NCBI RefSeq assembly: GCF_000379685.1
Contig: NZ_KB903293.1
Coordinates: 217,774-281,773, forward strand
Reading direction: 5' to 3'
DNA: 64,000 nt
From: Catelliglobosispora koreensis DSM 44566
GTDB taxonomy: Bacteria > Actinomycetota > Actinomycetes > Mycobacteriales > Micromonosporaceae
Positions 49,753-58,981 of the stretch are shown here, one piece after another. Within the stretch, counting starts at the first letter, position 1, and each line of letters begins with the position of its first letter. Below the pieces are notes generated by a model that was given only the letters and a program-made list of their open reading frames with translations, had not been told where the DNA came from and searched no databases. The translations under genes and the position numbers were made by a program.

Positions 49753-52131
49753 ATGAAACGCATCCTGTTGGTATTAGCGCTGGTCATATCGGGCGCTATC
49801 GTCGCTACCCCCGCCTCGGCGGCGGAGTTCGCCGTTAATGGCGGATTCGAATCTGGATCGCTGTCGCCCTGGTCTTGTACCGGCGGAACCGGCAGCGTCG
49901 TGTCCTCCCCGGTTCGCTCTGGAACCAAAGCGCTCCAAGGCGCAGCGTCCGCATCGGACAATGCCAAGTGCAGCCAGACCGTCACCGGCTTGGTCTCAGG
50001 CACCGCTTACACCCTGACCGGCTGGTTCCGGGGGAACTACACCTACCTTGGCGTCGAAGGTGGCGCGTCCACCTGGCAGCCGAGTAGCACGTCCTTCGTG
50101 CAGCTCACCGTCAACTTCACGGCGAGCGGCAGCAGCGCGACGATCTACACCCACGGCTGGTACGGCCAAGGCACGTACCACGCCGACGACATCTCGCTGC
50201 AAGGCGCTGGTGGCTCAGGTGTTCCGGGCGCGCCCGGTGCTCCGAGCGTTACCAGCACGACTAACAGCTCGATCTCGCTGAGCTGGGGTGCCTCGTCCGG
50301 AACCGTTACGGGATACCGGGTTTACGAGGGCACCACGCAACGCGCACAGGTCACCGGCACCAGCACCATGATCTCGGGACTTGGCGCTTGCACGGCACAC
50401 ACGTACACGATCCGCGCGTACAACTCCAACGGTGAGTCCCCGGCCAGCGCGCCGGTCACCGGGACGACGCTGGGTTGCGTGGGCGTGCCGGGCACCCCTG
50501 GCGCACCGAGCGTCACCGGCACCACGAACACCTCGATCTCCCTGTCTTGGGGCGCCTCGTCCGGAACCGTTACCGGATACCGGGTTTACGAAGGCTCCAC
50601 CCAGCGGGCTCAGGTCACCGGCACCACGGCGACGATCAGCGGCCTAGCCGTCTGCTCGGCGCACACGTACACGATCAAGGCGTACAACAGCAGTGGCGAA
50701 TCGGCGAACAGCTCGCCGGTTAGCGCGACGACGACCGGTTGCACCACGGTCCCGGGCGCGCCGTCGAACCTGTCGGTCACGGGCACCACCAACACCTCGA
50801 TCTCACTGAGCTGGACCGCGTCGACCGGAACCGTTACCGGATACCGGGTTTACGAGGGCACCACGCAACGCGCACAGGTCACCGGCACCTCGGCCACGAT
50901 CAGCGGACTGGGCACCTGCACCAACCACACCTACACGGTGAAGGCCTACAACGCTAACGGTGAATCCCCCGCCAGCAACTCGGCCAGTGGTTCCACCACG
51001 GGCTGCACCGGTGGCGGCAACAAGCTGCTCGGCTACTTCGTGCAGTGGGGCGTTTACCAGCGTGGTTACCACGTGAAGAACATCCACACGAGCGGCTCCG
51101 CGGCGAAGCTGACGCACATCAACTACGCGTTCGGCAACGTTCAGGGTGGCGCTTGCACCATCGGTGACATGTACGCCGACTACGACCGCTTCTACAGCGC
51201 GGCCGAAAGCGTCGACGGCGTGGCCGACACGTGGGACGCGGGCGCCCTGCGCGGCAGCTTCAACCAGCTGCGCAAGCTCAAGCAGATGTACCCGCACATC
51301 AAGGTTCTGTGGTCGTTCGGCGGCTGGACCTGGTCCGGCGGCTTCGGCCAGGCCGCGGCTAACCCGACCGCGTTCGCCAACTCCTGCTACAACCTGGTTG
51401 AGGACCCCCGCTGGGCCGACGTCTTCGATGGCATCGATCTGGACTGGGAGTACCCGAACGCTTGTGGTCTCACGTGTGACACGAGTGGGTACAACTCGAT
51501 CTCGACCATGATGCAGGCGGTCCGTAACCGGTTCGGTTCGGGCAACCTGGTGACGGCGGCCGTGACGGCTGACGGTAACTCCGGCGGCAAGGTCGACGCG
51601 GCCAACTACCTGGGCGCGTCGCAGTACCTCGACTGGTACAACGTCATGACGTACGACTTCTTCGGCGCGTTCGCCGCTCAGGGTCCGACGGCTCCACACT
51701 CGGCGCTGAGCTGCTACGCCGGCATGCCCACCGCGGGCTTCTGCACGGAGACAGCGATCGCCAAGTACAAGGCCATCGGGGTGCCAGCGTCGAAACTCCT
51801 TGTCGGCATTGGGTTCTACGGCCGGGGCTGGACTGGGGTAACGCAGACAGCGCCGGGCGGAAGTGCCACGGGCGCCGCTCCGGGAACCTATGAGGCAGGC
51901 ATCGAGGACTACAAGGTGCTCAAGAACACGTGCCCGCCAACGGCCACCTTCGCCGGCACTTCGTATTCCAAGTGCGGCAGCAACTGGTGGAGCTACGACA
52001 CGCCAAGCACCATCGGCGGCAAGATGAACTACGCCAAGGCTCAAGGGCTCGGCGGCGCCTTCTTCTGGGAACTGACTGGTGACACCACTAACGGTGAACT
52101 GATCACGGCCATGAAGAACGGTCTCAACTAG
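49753..52131 (+). CDS. secreted GH18 chitinase with CBM and three FnIII domains
   Basis: A 792-residue exported enzyme. Signal peptide 1-23 (cleavage after ATPASAA), a beta-sandwich CBM (about 24-152), three fibronectin type III domains (157-244, 245-332, 333-416) and a GH18 catalytic domain (421-792). The catalytic motif DGIDLDWE is at 559-566 with acid Glu566; LWSFGGWTWSGGFGQ is the SxGG strand. It hydrolyses beta-1,4-GlcNAc polymers outside the cell. AAGGAG lies 6 bases before the ATG. It has its own promoter and terminator and stands alone. The FnIII DNA repeats are unusually similar to each other. Confidence 0.94.
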   Translation: MKRILLVLALVISGAIVATPASAAEFAVNGGFESGSLSPWSCTGGTGSVVSSPVRSGTKALQGAASASDNAKCSQTVTGLVSGTAYTLTGWFRGNYTYLGVEGGASTWQPSSTSFVQLTVNFTASGSSATIYTHGWYGQGTYHADDISLQGAGGSGVPGAPGAPSVTSTTNSSISLSWGASSGTVTGYRVYEGTTQRAQVTGTSTMISGLGACTAHTYTIRAYNSNGESPASAPVTGTTLGCVGVPGTPGAPSVTGTTNTSISLSWGASSGTVTGYRVYEGSTQRAQVTGTTATISGLAVCSAHTYTIKAYNSSGESANSSPVSATTTGCTTVPGAPSNLSVTGTTNTSISLSWTASTGTVTGYRVYEGTTQRAQVTGTSATISGLGTCTNHTYTVKAYNANGESPASNSASGSTTGCTGGGNKLLGYFVQWGVYQRGYHVKNIHTSGSAAKLTHINYAFGNVQGGACTIGDMYADYDRFYSAAESVDGVADTWDAGALRGSFNQLRKLKQMYPHIKVLWSFGGWTWSGGFGQAAANPTAFANSCYNLVEDPRWADVFDGIDLDWEYPNACGLTCDTSGYNSISTMMQAVRNRFGSGNLVTAAVTADGNSGGKVDAANYLGASQYLDWYNVMTYDFFGAFAAQGPTAPHSALSCYAGMPTAGFCTETAIAKYKAIGVPASKLLVGIGFYGRGWTGVTQTAPGGSATGAAPGTYEAGIEDYKVLKNTCPPTATFAGTSYSKCGSNWWSYDTPSTIGGKMNYAKAQGLGGAFFWELTGDTTNGELITAMKNGLN
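50221..51000 (+). repeat. three near-identical FnIII-coding repeats (264, 264 and 252 bp)
   Basis: Repeats start at 50221, 50485 and 50749 and each encodes one FnIII domain. A stretch of about 63 bases in the first copy (from about 50300) differs at one position from the third (from about 50829), although less constrained sites in between vary. This suggests recent exchange between copies, so domain number may differ among strains. Confidence 0.75.
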
Positions 52132-52145
52132 TCACCTAGTACAAC

Positions 52146-52181
52146 GCCCGGCCGTAGGTCCTACGGCCGGGCTATTTTTAT
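52146..52181 (+). terminator. intrinsic terminator after the chitinase gene
   Basis: GCCCGGCCGTA at 52146-52156 and TACGGCCGGGC at 52162-52172 form an 11-bp GC-rich stem around a five-base loop. TATTTTTAT follows directly. This is the clearest rho-independent terminator in the window. It ends just before the start of the next gene (52188). Confidence 0.9.
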
Positions 52182-52187
52182 ACCGCG

Positions 52188-54476
52188 ATGACCTACGACT
52201 TTGCCGAAGCTTTGCGAGCGCTGCCCGACGACGCGTTGGGTGCGCTGCTTCGGCTGCGCCCTGACCTGCTCGTTCCGGTGCCGTCCGACACGAGCGCGCT
52301 CGCGGGACGGGCGCAGTCCCGGGTGTCGGTCGCGCGTGCCCTGGATGGGCTAGATCAGTTCACGCTGGAAATTCTCGACGGGCTCCGGCTGCTTTCGGCA
52401 CCGACCATGTCCGCGCTGCTCGCTCTTACTGACAACCACGAGGGGGTACGCGGTGCGGCCGACCGCCTTAGAGCCCGTTTTCTGATCCTGGGTGATGAGG
52501 ATGAGCTCTACCTAGTACCAGCGATTGAAGAGGTTTGTTCGCCGTTTATCGCTGGATTGGGGCGCCCCGCGGCCGATCTTGGTGCTGACATCGCGGATCT
52601 CATGGGTGACGCGGCGAAGATGCGCCGGACCTTGCTCAGTGCTTCCCCACAGGCCCGGGCGATGCTCGACCGGCTCGCGCAGGGGCCGCCGATCGGCACG
52701 ACGTCGGCGGGCAGCGATGCCGTCGAGTGGCTGATCGAGCACAACCTGCTGGCCGAGGTGTCCGATGGTGTCGTTGAGCTGCCGCGTGAGCTGGGGCTGT
52801 TGCTACGCCGGGAAACCGGGCCGCTCGGGCACCTGCACCCCGCACCACCCGAAGCGGCTGGATCACCGAAGGATATGTCCCTTGTGGACAAAGCCGGTGC
52901 GGGCCAGACCATGAGCGCGGTGCGGCACACCGAGGAGTTGCTGGAGGCCATCGCCGCCGATCCGATTCCCGTGCTGCGTGGCGGAGGGTTTGGTGTGCTG
53001 CCGCTGCGGCGTTTGGCCAAAGCGACCGGACTGTCCGAACAGGACACCGCGGTGTTCATTGAGACCGCTTATGCGGCCGGTCTTCTCGGCGAGCTGGACA
53101 CCGCGACCGATACCTTCTTCACGCCCACGACAAGCTACGACCTGTGGCGTGGTGCCCCCCTGGCGCAGCGGTGGGCCAGGCTCGCGTGGGCATGGCTCGC
53201 CATGACACGGCAGCCGTTCCTCGCGGGCAGCCGTGATGAGAAGGACCGTCCGATGACTGTCCTATCTCCACAGCTGGAGCGGGCGGGCGCGCCTGACATC
53301 AGGTTCACGGTGCTGGAAGCCCTTGATACACCTGGGTTCGCGCCGACGGCCGATGAACTGATCGCGATTCTGCGCTGGCACGCCCCACGCCGGATGCGCA
53401 ACCGCGAAGGGGCTCACCGCAGTGCTTTGCGTGAAGCGGGCCTGATGGGGCTGACCGGGCACGGGGCGCTGACGGGCTATGCGACAGCGCTTTTGCGGTC
53501 GTCTCCCGACGATGATCCGCTCGGGGTGCGAGACGCTTCACCGACCGCAGCCGAGCGGCTCGACAAGCTCCTGCCACCACCCGTCGATCACCTGCTGGTG
53601 CAAGCCGATCTTTCCGTGGTGGTTCCCGGCCCGGCCGAGCCCGGTCTGGCCAGTGAACTCGACGTGATCGCTGAGCACGAGTCAGGCGGCGGGGCGAGTG
53701 TCTATCGCGTAACTCCCGCGAGCATCCGGCGTGCCCTGGACAGTGGCTACTCCGCGCACGATCTGCACAGCCTGTTCAAGCGGCGCTCCCGGACGGCGGT
53801 CCCGCAAGCGCTGACCTACATGATCGACGACATCGCCCGCACTCACGGTGGCCTGCGCACCGGCGCCTCCGGCGCCTACCTGCGCAGCGAAGACGAGGCC
53901 CTGATCGCCACCGTCCTGGCGGACCGTTCACTGGGCGACCTGAACCTGCGACGGCTCGCCCCGACCGTACTCATCACGCCGTTCCCCGGCCCTCGCCTGC
54001 TCCAGGCGCTGCGTGAAGCTGGATACACGCCCGTGCCCGAGGACGCCTCGGGAGCGACCGTCCTGTCCAAGCCCAAGGTCAAACGTGCCTCGGGCCGGTC
54101 CGGCAAGCAGCCCGTTTTCGGATCCCTCAGTGACGCGACGGTCAACGGCATCGTTGAGGACATCCGCCGGGGTGACGCACGTTTGCGTGCCGCGTTGCGT
54201 GCGCCGGCCGAAGTGCGTGCCGCGGCCGGGCACCCGATGTCCTCCCTGACCGCCGTTCAGGCGCACAGTCAGGCGCTTTCCGTGCTCCAGCAGGCGGTGC
54301 GGGAGAAGGCGCGAGTGTGGGTCGGCTACGTTGACGCGCACGGTTCCCAGGCTTCACGGCTCGTGCGGCCGGTCTCGATCGGGGCCGGCTACCTGCGCGC
54401 CGAGGATGAGCGCACGCAGATGCTGCATACTTTCGCGCTACACCGGATCACTGCGGCCGCTCCGGCCACGGAGTGA
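52188..54476 (+). CDS. Helicase_C_3 (XPB/Ssl2-like N-terminal) domain protein without helicase motifs
   Basis: A 762-residue protein of the actinobacterial helicase C-terminal-domain family. The N-terminal half has winged-helix-like repeats (ALRALPDDALGALLRLRPDL, GLDQFTLEILDGLRLLS). Residues about 460-600 hold VDHLLVQADLSVVVPGPAEP and VYRVTPASIRRALDSGYSAH, the XPB/Ssl2-like Helicase_C_3 part. The last 90 residues (VLQQAVREKARVWVGYVDAH, RPVSIGAGYLRAEDERTQ) look WYL-like. No Walker A or DExx box exists. It lies 1.1 kb upstream of the XPB helicase on the same strand and may work with it. Function unproven. Confidence 0.8.
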   Translation: MTYDFAEALRALPDDALGALLRLRPDLLVPVPSDTSALAGRAQSRVSVARALDGLDQFTLEILDGLRLLSAPTMSALLALTDNHEGVRGAADRLRARFLILGDEDELYLVPAIEEVCSPFIAGLGRPAADLGADIADLMGDAAKMRRTLLSASPQARAMLDRLAQGPPIGTTSAGSDAVEWLIEHNLLAEVSDGVVELPRELGLLLRRETGPLGHLHPAPPEAAGSPKDMSLVDKAGAGQTMSAVRHTEELLEAIAADPIPVLRGGGFGVLPLRRLAKATGLSEQDTAVFIETAYAAGLLGELDTATDTFFTPTTSYDLWRGAPLAQRWARLAWAWLAMTRQPFLAGSRDEKDRPMTVLSPQLERAGAPDIRFTVLEALDTPGFAPTADELIAILRWHAPRRMRNREGAHRSALREAGLMGLTGHGALTGYATALLRSSPDDDPLGVRDASPTAAERLDKLLPPPVDHLLVQADLSVVVPGPAEPGLASELDVIAEHESGGGASVYRVTPASIRRALDSGYSAHDLHSLFKRRSRTAVPQALTYMIDDIARTHGGLRTGASGAYLRSEDEALIATVLADRSLGDLNLRRLAPTVLITPFPGPRLLQALREAGYTPVPEDASGATVLSKPKVKRASGRSGKQPVFGSLSDATVNGIVEDIRRGDARLRAALRAPAEVRAAAGHPMSSLTAVQAHSQALSVLQQAVREKARVWVGYVDAHGSQASRLVRPVSIGAGYLRAEDERTQMLHTFALHRITAAAPATE

Positions 54477-54500
54477 CGATCTTTATGCCAATCTGAAGAG

Positions 54501-54689
54501 GTGAGCACACGAGCCGTGGTGGTCGCCTCAGTGGTGGGCGTCGGCCTCATCGCCTGGTTCTTCGTCGCGTGGCTGCTGCTGGGGCGCAACGTCGTCGACG
54601 CAGCAGGAGAGTCAGTCGGCAGTGGACTGGTTCTCCTGCTGGTCGTATCGATCGGCGCCATGGTGCTCAAGCGGGGCGAAAAGACCTAG
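54501..54689 (+). CDS. small two-helix membrane protein (62 aa)
   Basis: A 62-residue protein from GTG 54501 with helices at about 5-28 (VVVASVVGVGLIAWFFVAWL) and 41-56 (GLVLLLVVSIGAMVLKRG). It follows the Helicase_C_3 gene by 24 bp. No family recognised. The frame is short but has strongly hydrophobic, protein-like composition and follows AAGAGG directly. Confidence 0.55.
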   Translation: MSTRAVVVASVVGVGLIAWFFVAWLLLGRNVVDAAGESVGSGLVLLLVVSIGAMVLKRGEKT

Positions 54690-54771
54690 CCCCACTTATC
54701 CCCGTTAGCACCACAAAATCAAGACGCATAGGACATGCTCACGGTTGATGGAAACCCGTGAATTCATCCGA

Positions 54772-55563
54772 TCAGGTACCCGGACGGTGGCCGAACACCT
54801 TAACCGTGTCGCCCTCATCGAGGGCGTCATAGAAGGCGACCGCGTCCTGACGCAGCAGGTTGACACAGCCGTGCGATCCGTTGGCCGCGTTGTGCAAATA
54901 GGACGTCGTCTCGTGGAAGCCGATGTCGTTGTTGAACGACATCCAGTACGGCAGCCACACCTTGTAGGGCTTGGACCAGTCCTTGAGCGTCTTCCAGTCC
55001 ACTGTGTACGTGCCCGTCGGGGTCGCGAAATCCTTCATCCCGGTGCGCGTCACGGTCGGCCCGAGCAGAAGCTTGCCGTCGCGCATGACCCACGTGGTCT
55101 GGTTTGTCAGGTCAACGCAGGCGACGGTTCCGTAGCGGGACGCGCCGCAGTCAGCGGTGTTGGTGTTCAGGAGGCGCTGCGCCACGTTCTTGGTGGACTC
55201 GCCAGCGATGCCATCGAAGGGGCGAATGTCGAAGCGCTCCTGGAACGCCTTGATGCCGTCACAGTCGGTGCCTTTGGGTATGCCAACCTTTTGCATCGCC
55301 AGCTCGACGGTTTCGGCATGACTTCCGCAGGTCGTCACGTTGCTAGCGGGCGGGGTGGTTTCCGACGGGGTGGGGCTGGGAGACGGACTTGGGCTCGGGC
55401 TGGGGTTCTGACCGCCGCCGACCGGCCCGGGCGCGGGCACTGGGGGTGCCGCTCCGCCGCACGCTGCCAGACCCGCCGGGATCAACACGGCGAGCACGCC
55501 GGCGGCCGCGACCTGACGCCATTTCACGCGCCGGTTCGACCCGCGCGGACGCGAACTCCGCAT
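54772..55563 (-). CDS. lipoprotein L,D-transpeptidase (YkuD)
   Basis: A 263-residue exported enzyme. The N-terminus is basic, then a helix (about 19-34) with lipobox LAAC, so it is a lipoprotein. A Ser/Pro linker (about 48-70) leads to a helical region that resembles a PG-binding domain, then the YkuD domain. The active site is SHGC at 230-233 in HNAANGSHGCVNLL, with Cys233. It makes or attaches 3-3 cross-links in peptidoglycan. It is divergent from the XPB gene with 55 bp between. Confidence 0.92.
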   Translation of the reverse strand: MRSSRPRGSNRRVKWRQVAAAGVLAVLIPAGLAACGGAAPPVPAPGPVGGGQNPSPSPSPSPSPTPSETTPPASNVTTCGSHAETVELAMQKVGIPKGTDCDGIKAFQERFDIRPFDGIAGESTKNVAQRLLNTNTADCGASRYGTVACVDLTNQTTWVMRDGKLLLGPTVTRTGMKDFATPTGTYTVDWKTLKDWSKPYKVWLPYWMSFNNDIGFHETTSYLHNAANGSHGCVNLLRQDAVAFYDALDEGDTVKVFGHRPGT

Positions 55564-55618
55564 CTTTGTTTCCTCCCCCGTAATCTGGACTGTTGACCCT
55601 ACCTATGCGAGGTTCGCG

Positions 55619-57259
55619 ATGACCACCGGTCCATTGATCGTCCAGTCCGATAAGACCCTGTTATTAGAGGTAGATCACAGTGACGCCACCGCCTGCCGGA
55701 TGGCCATCGCTCCTTTCGCCGAGCTGGAACGCTCCCCCGAGCACATCCACACCTACCGTTTGACACCGCTCGGGCTGTGGAACGCCAGGGCGGCCGGGCA
55801 CGACGCGGAACAGGTGATCGACGCCCTGCTTAAATTCAGCCGGTACCCCGTGCCGCACGCGCTTTTGGTCGACGTCGCCGAGACGATGGACCGCTATGGG
55901 CGCCTTCAGCTTGTGAGCGACCCGGCACACGGTCTGGTGCTCAAAGGCCTCGATCGTGCCGTGCTGACCGAAGTGGCCAAGTCGAAGAAACTCGCCGGGA
56001 TGCTCGGCGCGAAGCTCGATGACGACACGATCGCGGTGCACCCCTCCGAACGCGGCCGGCTCAAGCAAGCCCTGCTCAAGCTCGGCTGGCCCGCCGAAGA
56101 TCTCGCCGGTTATGTCGACGGCGAGGCTCACGAGATCTCGCTGCGAGAGGACGGCTGGCGGCTGCGTTCCTACCAGCAGCAAGCGGTGGAGCACTTCTGG
56201 GCGGGCGGTTCCGGTGTCGTGGTGCTGCCTTGTGGCGCTGGCAAGACGCTGGTCGGCGCGGCCGCCATGGATCTGGCGAAGACGACGACCTTGATCCTCG
56301 TGACGAACACCGTGGCTGGCCGTCAGTGGAAGCGCGAGCTTCTGGCGCGTACGACGCTGACCGAAGAGGAGATTGGCGAATACTCCGGCGAACGCAAGGA
56401 GATCCGTCCCGTCACCATCGCGACCTACCAGGTGCTGACCACGAAACGGGGCGGTGTCTTCCCGCACTTGGCGGTCTTCGACGCCCGCGACTGGGGTCTG
56501 ATCATTTACGACGAGGTGCACCTGTTGCCCGCGCCCATCTTCCGCTTCACCGCCGACCTGCAAGCCCGCAGGCGCCTGGGACTGACCGCCACGCTCATCC
56601 GCGAGGACGGTAAGGAAGGCGACGTGTTCAGTCTCATCGGGCCGAAACGCTTTGACGCACCGTGGCGTGACATTGAAGCTCAGGGATGGATCGCCCCGGC
56701 CGACTGCACCGAAGTGCGCGTGACGCTGACCGATGAGGAACGCATGCGTTACGCGGTCGCCGAAGCCGAAGAGCGTTACCGCGTCGCCTCCACGGCACGC
56801 TCGAAACTGCCTGTGGTGGAAGCGATTGTGGCCCGGCACGCGGGCGATCAAGTGCTCGTCATCGGCGCCTATCTCGACCAGCTGCATGAGCTGGGAGAAC
56901 ACCTGGGCGTGCCGGTCATTCACGGTGCCACGACAAACAAGGAACGTGAGCGGTTGTTCGACGCGTTCCGGGCCGGGGAGGTCAGCACCCTCGTGCTGTC
57001 CAAAGTGGGCAACTTCTCCATCGACCTGCCCGAAGCGACGGTCGCGATCCAGGTGTCGGGCACGTTCGGCTCACGGCAAGAGGAAGCCCAGCGGCTGGGA
57101 CGGGTCTTGCGGCCCAAATCCGATGGGCGGCAAGCACACTTCTACACCGTGGTCGCCCGCGACACGATCGACACCGAGTACGCGGCGCACCGGCAACGGT
57201 TCCTCGCCGAGCAGGGCTACGCCTACACCATCATCGACGCGGCCGATCTCGTTAAGTGA
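55619..57259 (+). CDS. DNA repair helicase XPB
   Basis: A 546-residue superfamily-2 helicase. N-terminal damage-recognition-like part (1-180), Walker A CGAGKT (205-210), DEVH box (298-301), GLTATLIRED (321-330) and C-terminal motif VI EEAQRLGRVLRPK. The family unwinds DNA 3' to 5'; bacterial XPB is known in Mycobacterium. It follows the Helicase_C_3 gene and a small membrane gene. Its stop overlaps the convergent LigD polymerase gene by 8 bp. Confidence 0.92.
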   Translation: MTTGPLIVQSDKTLLLEVDHSDATACRMAIAPFAELERSPEHIHTYRLTPLGLWNARAAGHDAEQVIDALLKFSRYPVPHALLVDVAETMDRYGRLQLVSDPAHGLVLKGLDRAVLTEVAKSKKLAGMLGAKLDDDTIAVHPSERGRLKQALLKLGWPAEDLAGYVDGEAHEISLREDGWRLRSYQQQAVEHFWAGGSGVVVLPCGAGKTLVGAAAMDLAKTTTLILVTNTVAGRQWKRELLARTTLTEEEIGEYSGERKEIRPVTIATYQVLTTKRGGVFPHLAVFDARDWGLIIYDEVHLLPAPIFRFTADLQARRRLGLTATLIREDGKEGDVFSLIGPKRFDAPWRDIEAQGWIAPADCTEVRVTLTDEERMRYAVAEAEERYRVASTARSKLPVVEAIVARHAGDQVLVIGAYLDQLHELGEHLGVPVIHGATTNKERERLFDAFRAGEVSTLVLSKVGNFSIDLPEATVAIQVSGTFGSRQEEAQRLGRVLRPKSDGRQAHFYTVVARDTIDTEYAAHRQRFLAEQGYAYTIIDAADLVK

Positions 57260-58070
57260 GCAGGCCTTCGTGGAGATCGCCGAGTTCTTCAACGCGCTCA
57301 AGCATCGTGTGCAGCGTGAAGTCCTCGGCGGTAAACGCGCCATCGGTGACCTCGTCCCACGTCAGGGGCGCGGAAACGGTGGGGCGATAACCGGCGCGTA
57401 ATGAGTACACGCAAATGGTTGTCTTATAAGGGTTGTTCTGGCTCCAGTCGATGAAGACCTTGCCTGGGCGCAGCCTCTTTTCCATCTGGTCCACGATGAG
57501 GTCAGGCGCCGCTTTGGCGAACTCGGTGGCGATGGCTTTGGCATAGTCCGAAGTGGACTGTTTGACCTTGGGGGCGAGGCAAGAAACCTGCATGCCCTTC
57601 TTGCCGGAGGTCTTGGCGAAGGCCTCAAGCCCTTCCTCGGCAAGGCGATCCCTTAGGACAAGGGCGACTGCCCGGCACTCGTCGAGGCCGGCGGGCTCGC
57701 CCGGGTCAAGGTCGAACACGAGCCGGTCGGGCTGCTTGCCCACCTTCCACTGCGGCGTATGCAACTCCAGCGCGGCGAGATTGGCCAGATAAACCAGGGT
57801 GCTGAGGTCTGGGCACATCACTAGCCCGTCAGGACTCGTTTCGACCCAGCGCGGCACTCCCGATGGTGGGTTCTTCTCGAACCAGCCCTCGTCACCAGCG
57901 TTGTGCGGGAACCGTTTGCGGGTAACCTCCCGGCCCTGCAGGTGCGGCAGGAGGTAGGGCGCGACTCGCGTGTAGTAGTCGATGATTTCGCCCTTGGTCG
58001 TGCCATCGGGATAGAGCTCTTTGTCCAGGTTGGAGATACTCAGCGTACGGCCGTCGACGTTAACTCTCAT
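57252..58070 (-). CDS. LigD-type polymerase/primase domain protein (NHEJ)
   Basis: A 272-residue stand-alone LigD polymerase domain of the archaeo-eukaryotic primase type. It starts RVNVDGRTLSISNLDKELYP and has KRFPHNAGDEGWFEKNPPSG, RLVFDLDPGEPAGLDECRAV (metal Asp120 and Asp122), GKKGMQVSCLAPKV and a C-terminal ARGDLHEGLL-like end. It fills gaps with ribo- or deoxyribonucleotides in end joining. It overlaps the ligase gene by 11 bp. No phosphoesterase domain is present. Confidence 0.93.
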   Translation of the reverse strand: MRVNVDGRTLSISNLDKELYPDGTTKGEIIDYYTRVAPYLLPHLQGREVTRKRFPHNAGDEGWFEKNPPSGVPRWVETSPDGLVMCPDLSTLVYLANLAALELHTPQWKVGKQPDRLVFDLDPGEPAGLDECRAVALVLRDRLAEEGLEAFAKTSGKKGMQVSCLAPKVKQSTSDYAKAIATEFAKAAPDLIVDQMEKRLRPGKVFIDWSQNNPYKTTICVYSLRAGYRPTVSAPLTWDEVTDGAFTAEDFTLHTMLERVEELGDLHEGLLT

Positions 58071-58866
58071 CTATGCATTCCGTGGGCAGCTTGTCGGGGC
58101 GCATGCGCAGGAACACGGGGAACCGCAGTCGTTTGTCCGGGGTGATATCGCCATATCGCACCTCCACCACGAGCAATGGTTCCACATAGTTTCCCTTTTC
58201 GGCGGGGCCCGCAAACGGCGAGTCCGGCCGGGCCAGCTCCTTGAGCACGGGCAGCAGTTGCGCTTCGGTGGCCGACGTGATCCCACCACCGACTCGCCCG
58301 CGATAGGCCAGCCCTTGCGGCGTCGGTGATCCGACGAGCAGCGCGCCTAGCTTGCGGACTCCTTCACGCCATCCGCCGATGATGAAATCGTTGGTACGAA
58401 AGAACTTTGATTTGATCCAGTCCGGTGAGCGGACGCCAGGACGGTAAAACGAGTCGAGCCTCTTGGCCATAACGCCTTCCAGGCCAAGCTCTTTCGCCGC
58501 CTCAGTCGTCGCCTCACGGTCGGTGAAACGTGGGCTTATCGTGAGGTCGAGTTCTTCGAGAAGTTCCCTGCGCCGGGCATAGGTCAGCTCGGGGAGGATG
58601 ACATCGAACGCGACGAACACCGGCTTCACGCCCTGCTGCATGGCGTTGAAACTGGGCAGCCCTTTGGCGTTGAAGGCGACCAGTTCACCGTCGATCGGCA
58701 CGCCGAAGTCGGGCAGCTCCGGCCCGGAAAGCTGAAGTCCCGACCGGCCGTAATAGCGCTCGTCGGTGTAGATGGCCCGGAAGCCATCCCACTTCACCTC
58801 AAAGGCCCACCCCGGCCCGCGCGGCAACTCCCCCGGCGTAGCCATCATCGGCCTCAGGCTGGTCAC
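58060..58866 (-). CDS. ATP-dependent DNA ligase (LigD/LigC-type, short)
   Basis: A 268-residue ATP-dependent ligase. It holds motif I EVKWDGFR with Lys25 for AMP transfer, motif III/IIIa VPIDGELVAF and FDVILPELTYARR, motif IV LEGVMAKRLDSFYRPG and motif V WIKSKFF, then an OB domain to the C-terminus. It seals breaks, here as partner of the polymerase and Ku. At 268 residues it is shorter than the roughly 310 usual for LigD ligase domains; the stretch after motif I is tight. It precedes the polymerase gene. Confidence 0.92.
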   Translation of the reverse strand: MTSLRPMMATPGELPRGPGWAFEVKWDGFRAIYTDERYYGRSGLQLSGPELPDFGVPIDGELVAFNAKGLPSFNAMQQGVKPVFVAFDVILPELTYARRRELLEELDLTISPRFTDREATTEAAKELGLEGVMAKRLDSFYRPGVRSPDWIKSKFFRTNDFIIGGWREGVRKLGALLVGSPTPQGLAYRGRVGGGITSATEAQLLPVLKELARPDSPFAGPAEKGNYVEPLLVVEVRYGDITPDKRLRFPVFLRMRPDKLPTECIDES

Positions 58867-58901
58867 ACTCCCCCTCGCCCTCCTACTGCTGCGGCAATGG
58901 C

Positions 58902-58981
58902 GCGGCCTTCGTCTCGCGGTCTTCGGGATGCGCGTTCTTATGCGGCCTTCGCCTTGCGGCCTTCGGTATGCGCGTTCTTAT
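58902..58981. repeat. 40-bp tandem duplication at the Ku 3' end
   Basis: Two 40-base units, 58902-58941 and 58942-58981, both begin GCGGCCTTCG and end TGCGCGTTCTTAT. A third unit starts at 58982 inside the Ku gene and then diverges. The stop codon of Ku (58978-58980) lies in the second unit, so the last codons of Ku were duplicated and left as a relic downstream. Confidence 0.7.

Noticed and set aside
50803-52044. 413-codon reading frame on the minus strand
   Set aside because: It is antisense to the chitinase catalytic domain and repeats; its composition is Val/Arg-rich with no motif or start signal, a shadow of GC-rich coding sequence.
55664-56923. 419-codon reading frame on the minus strand
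   Set aside because: Antisense to XPB; no family-like motifs, and XPB motifs on the other strand are complete.
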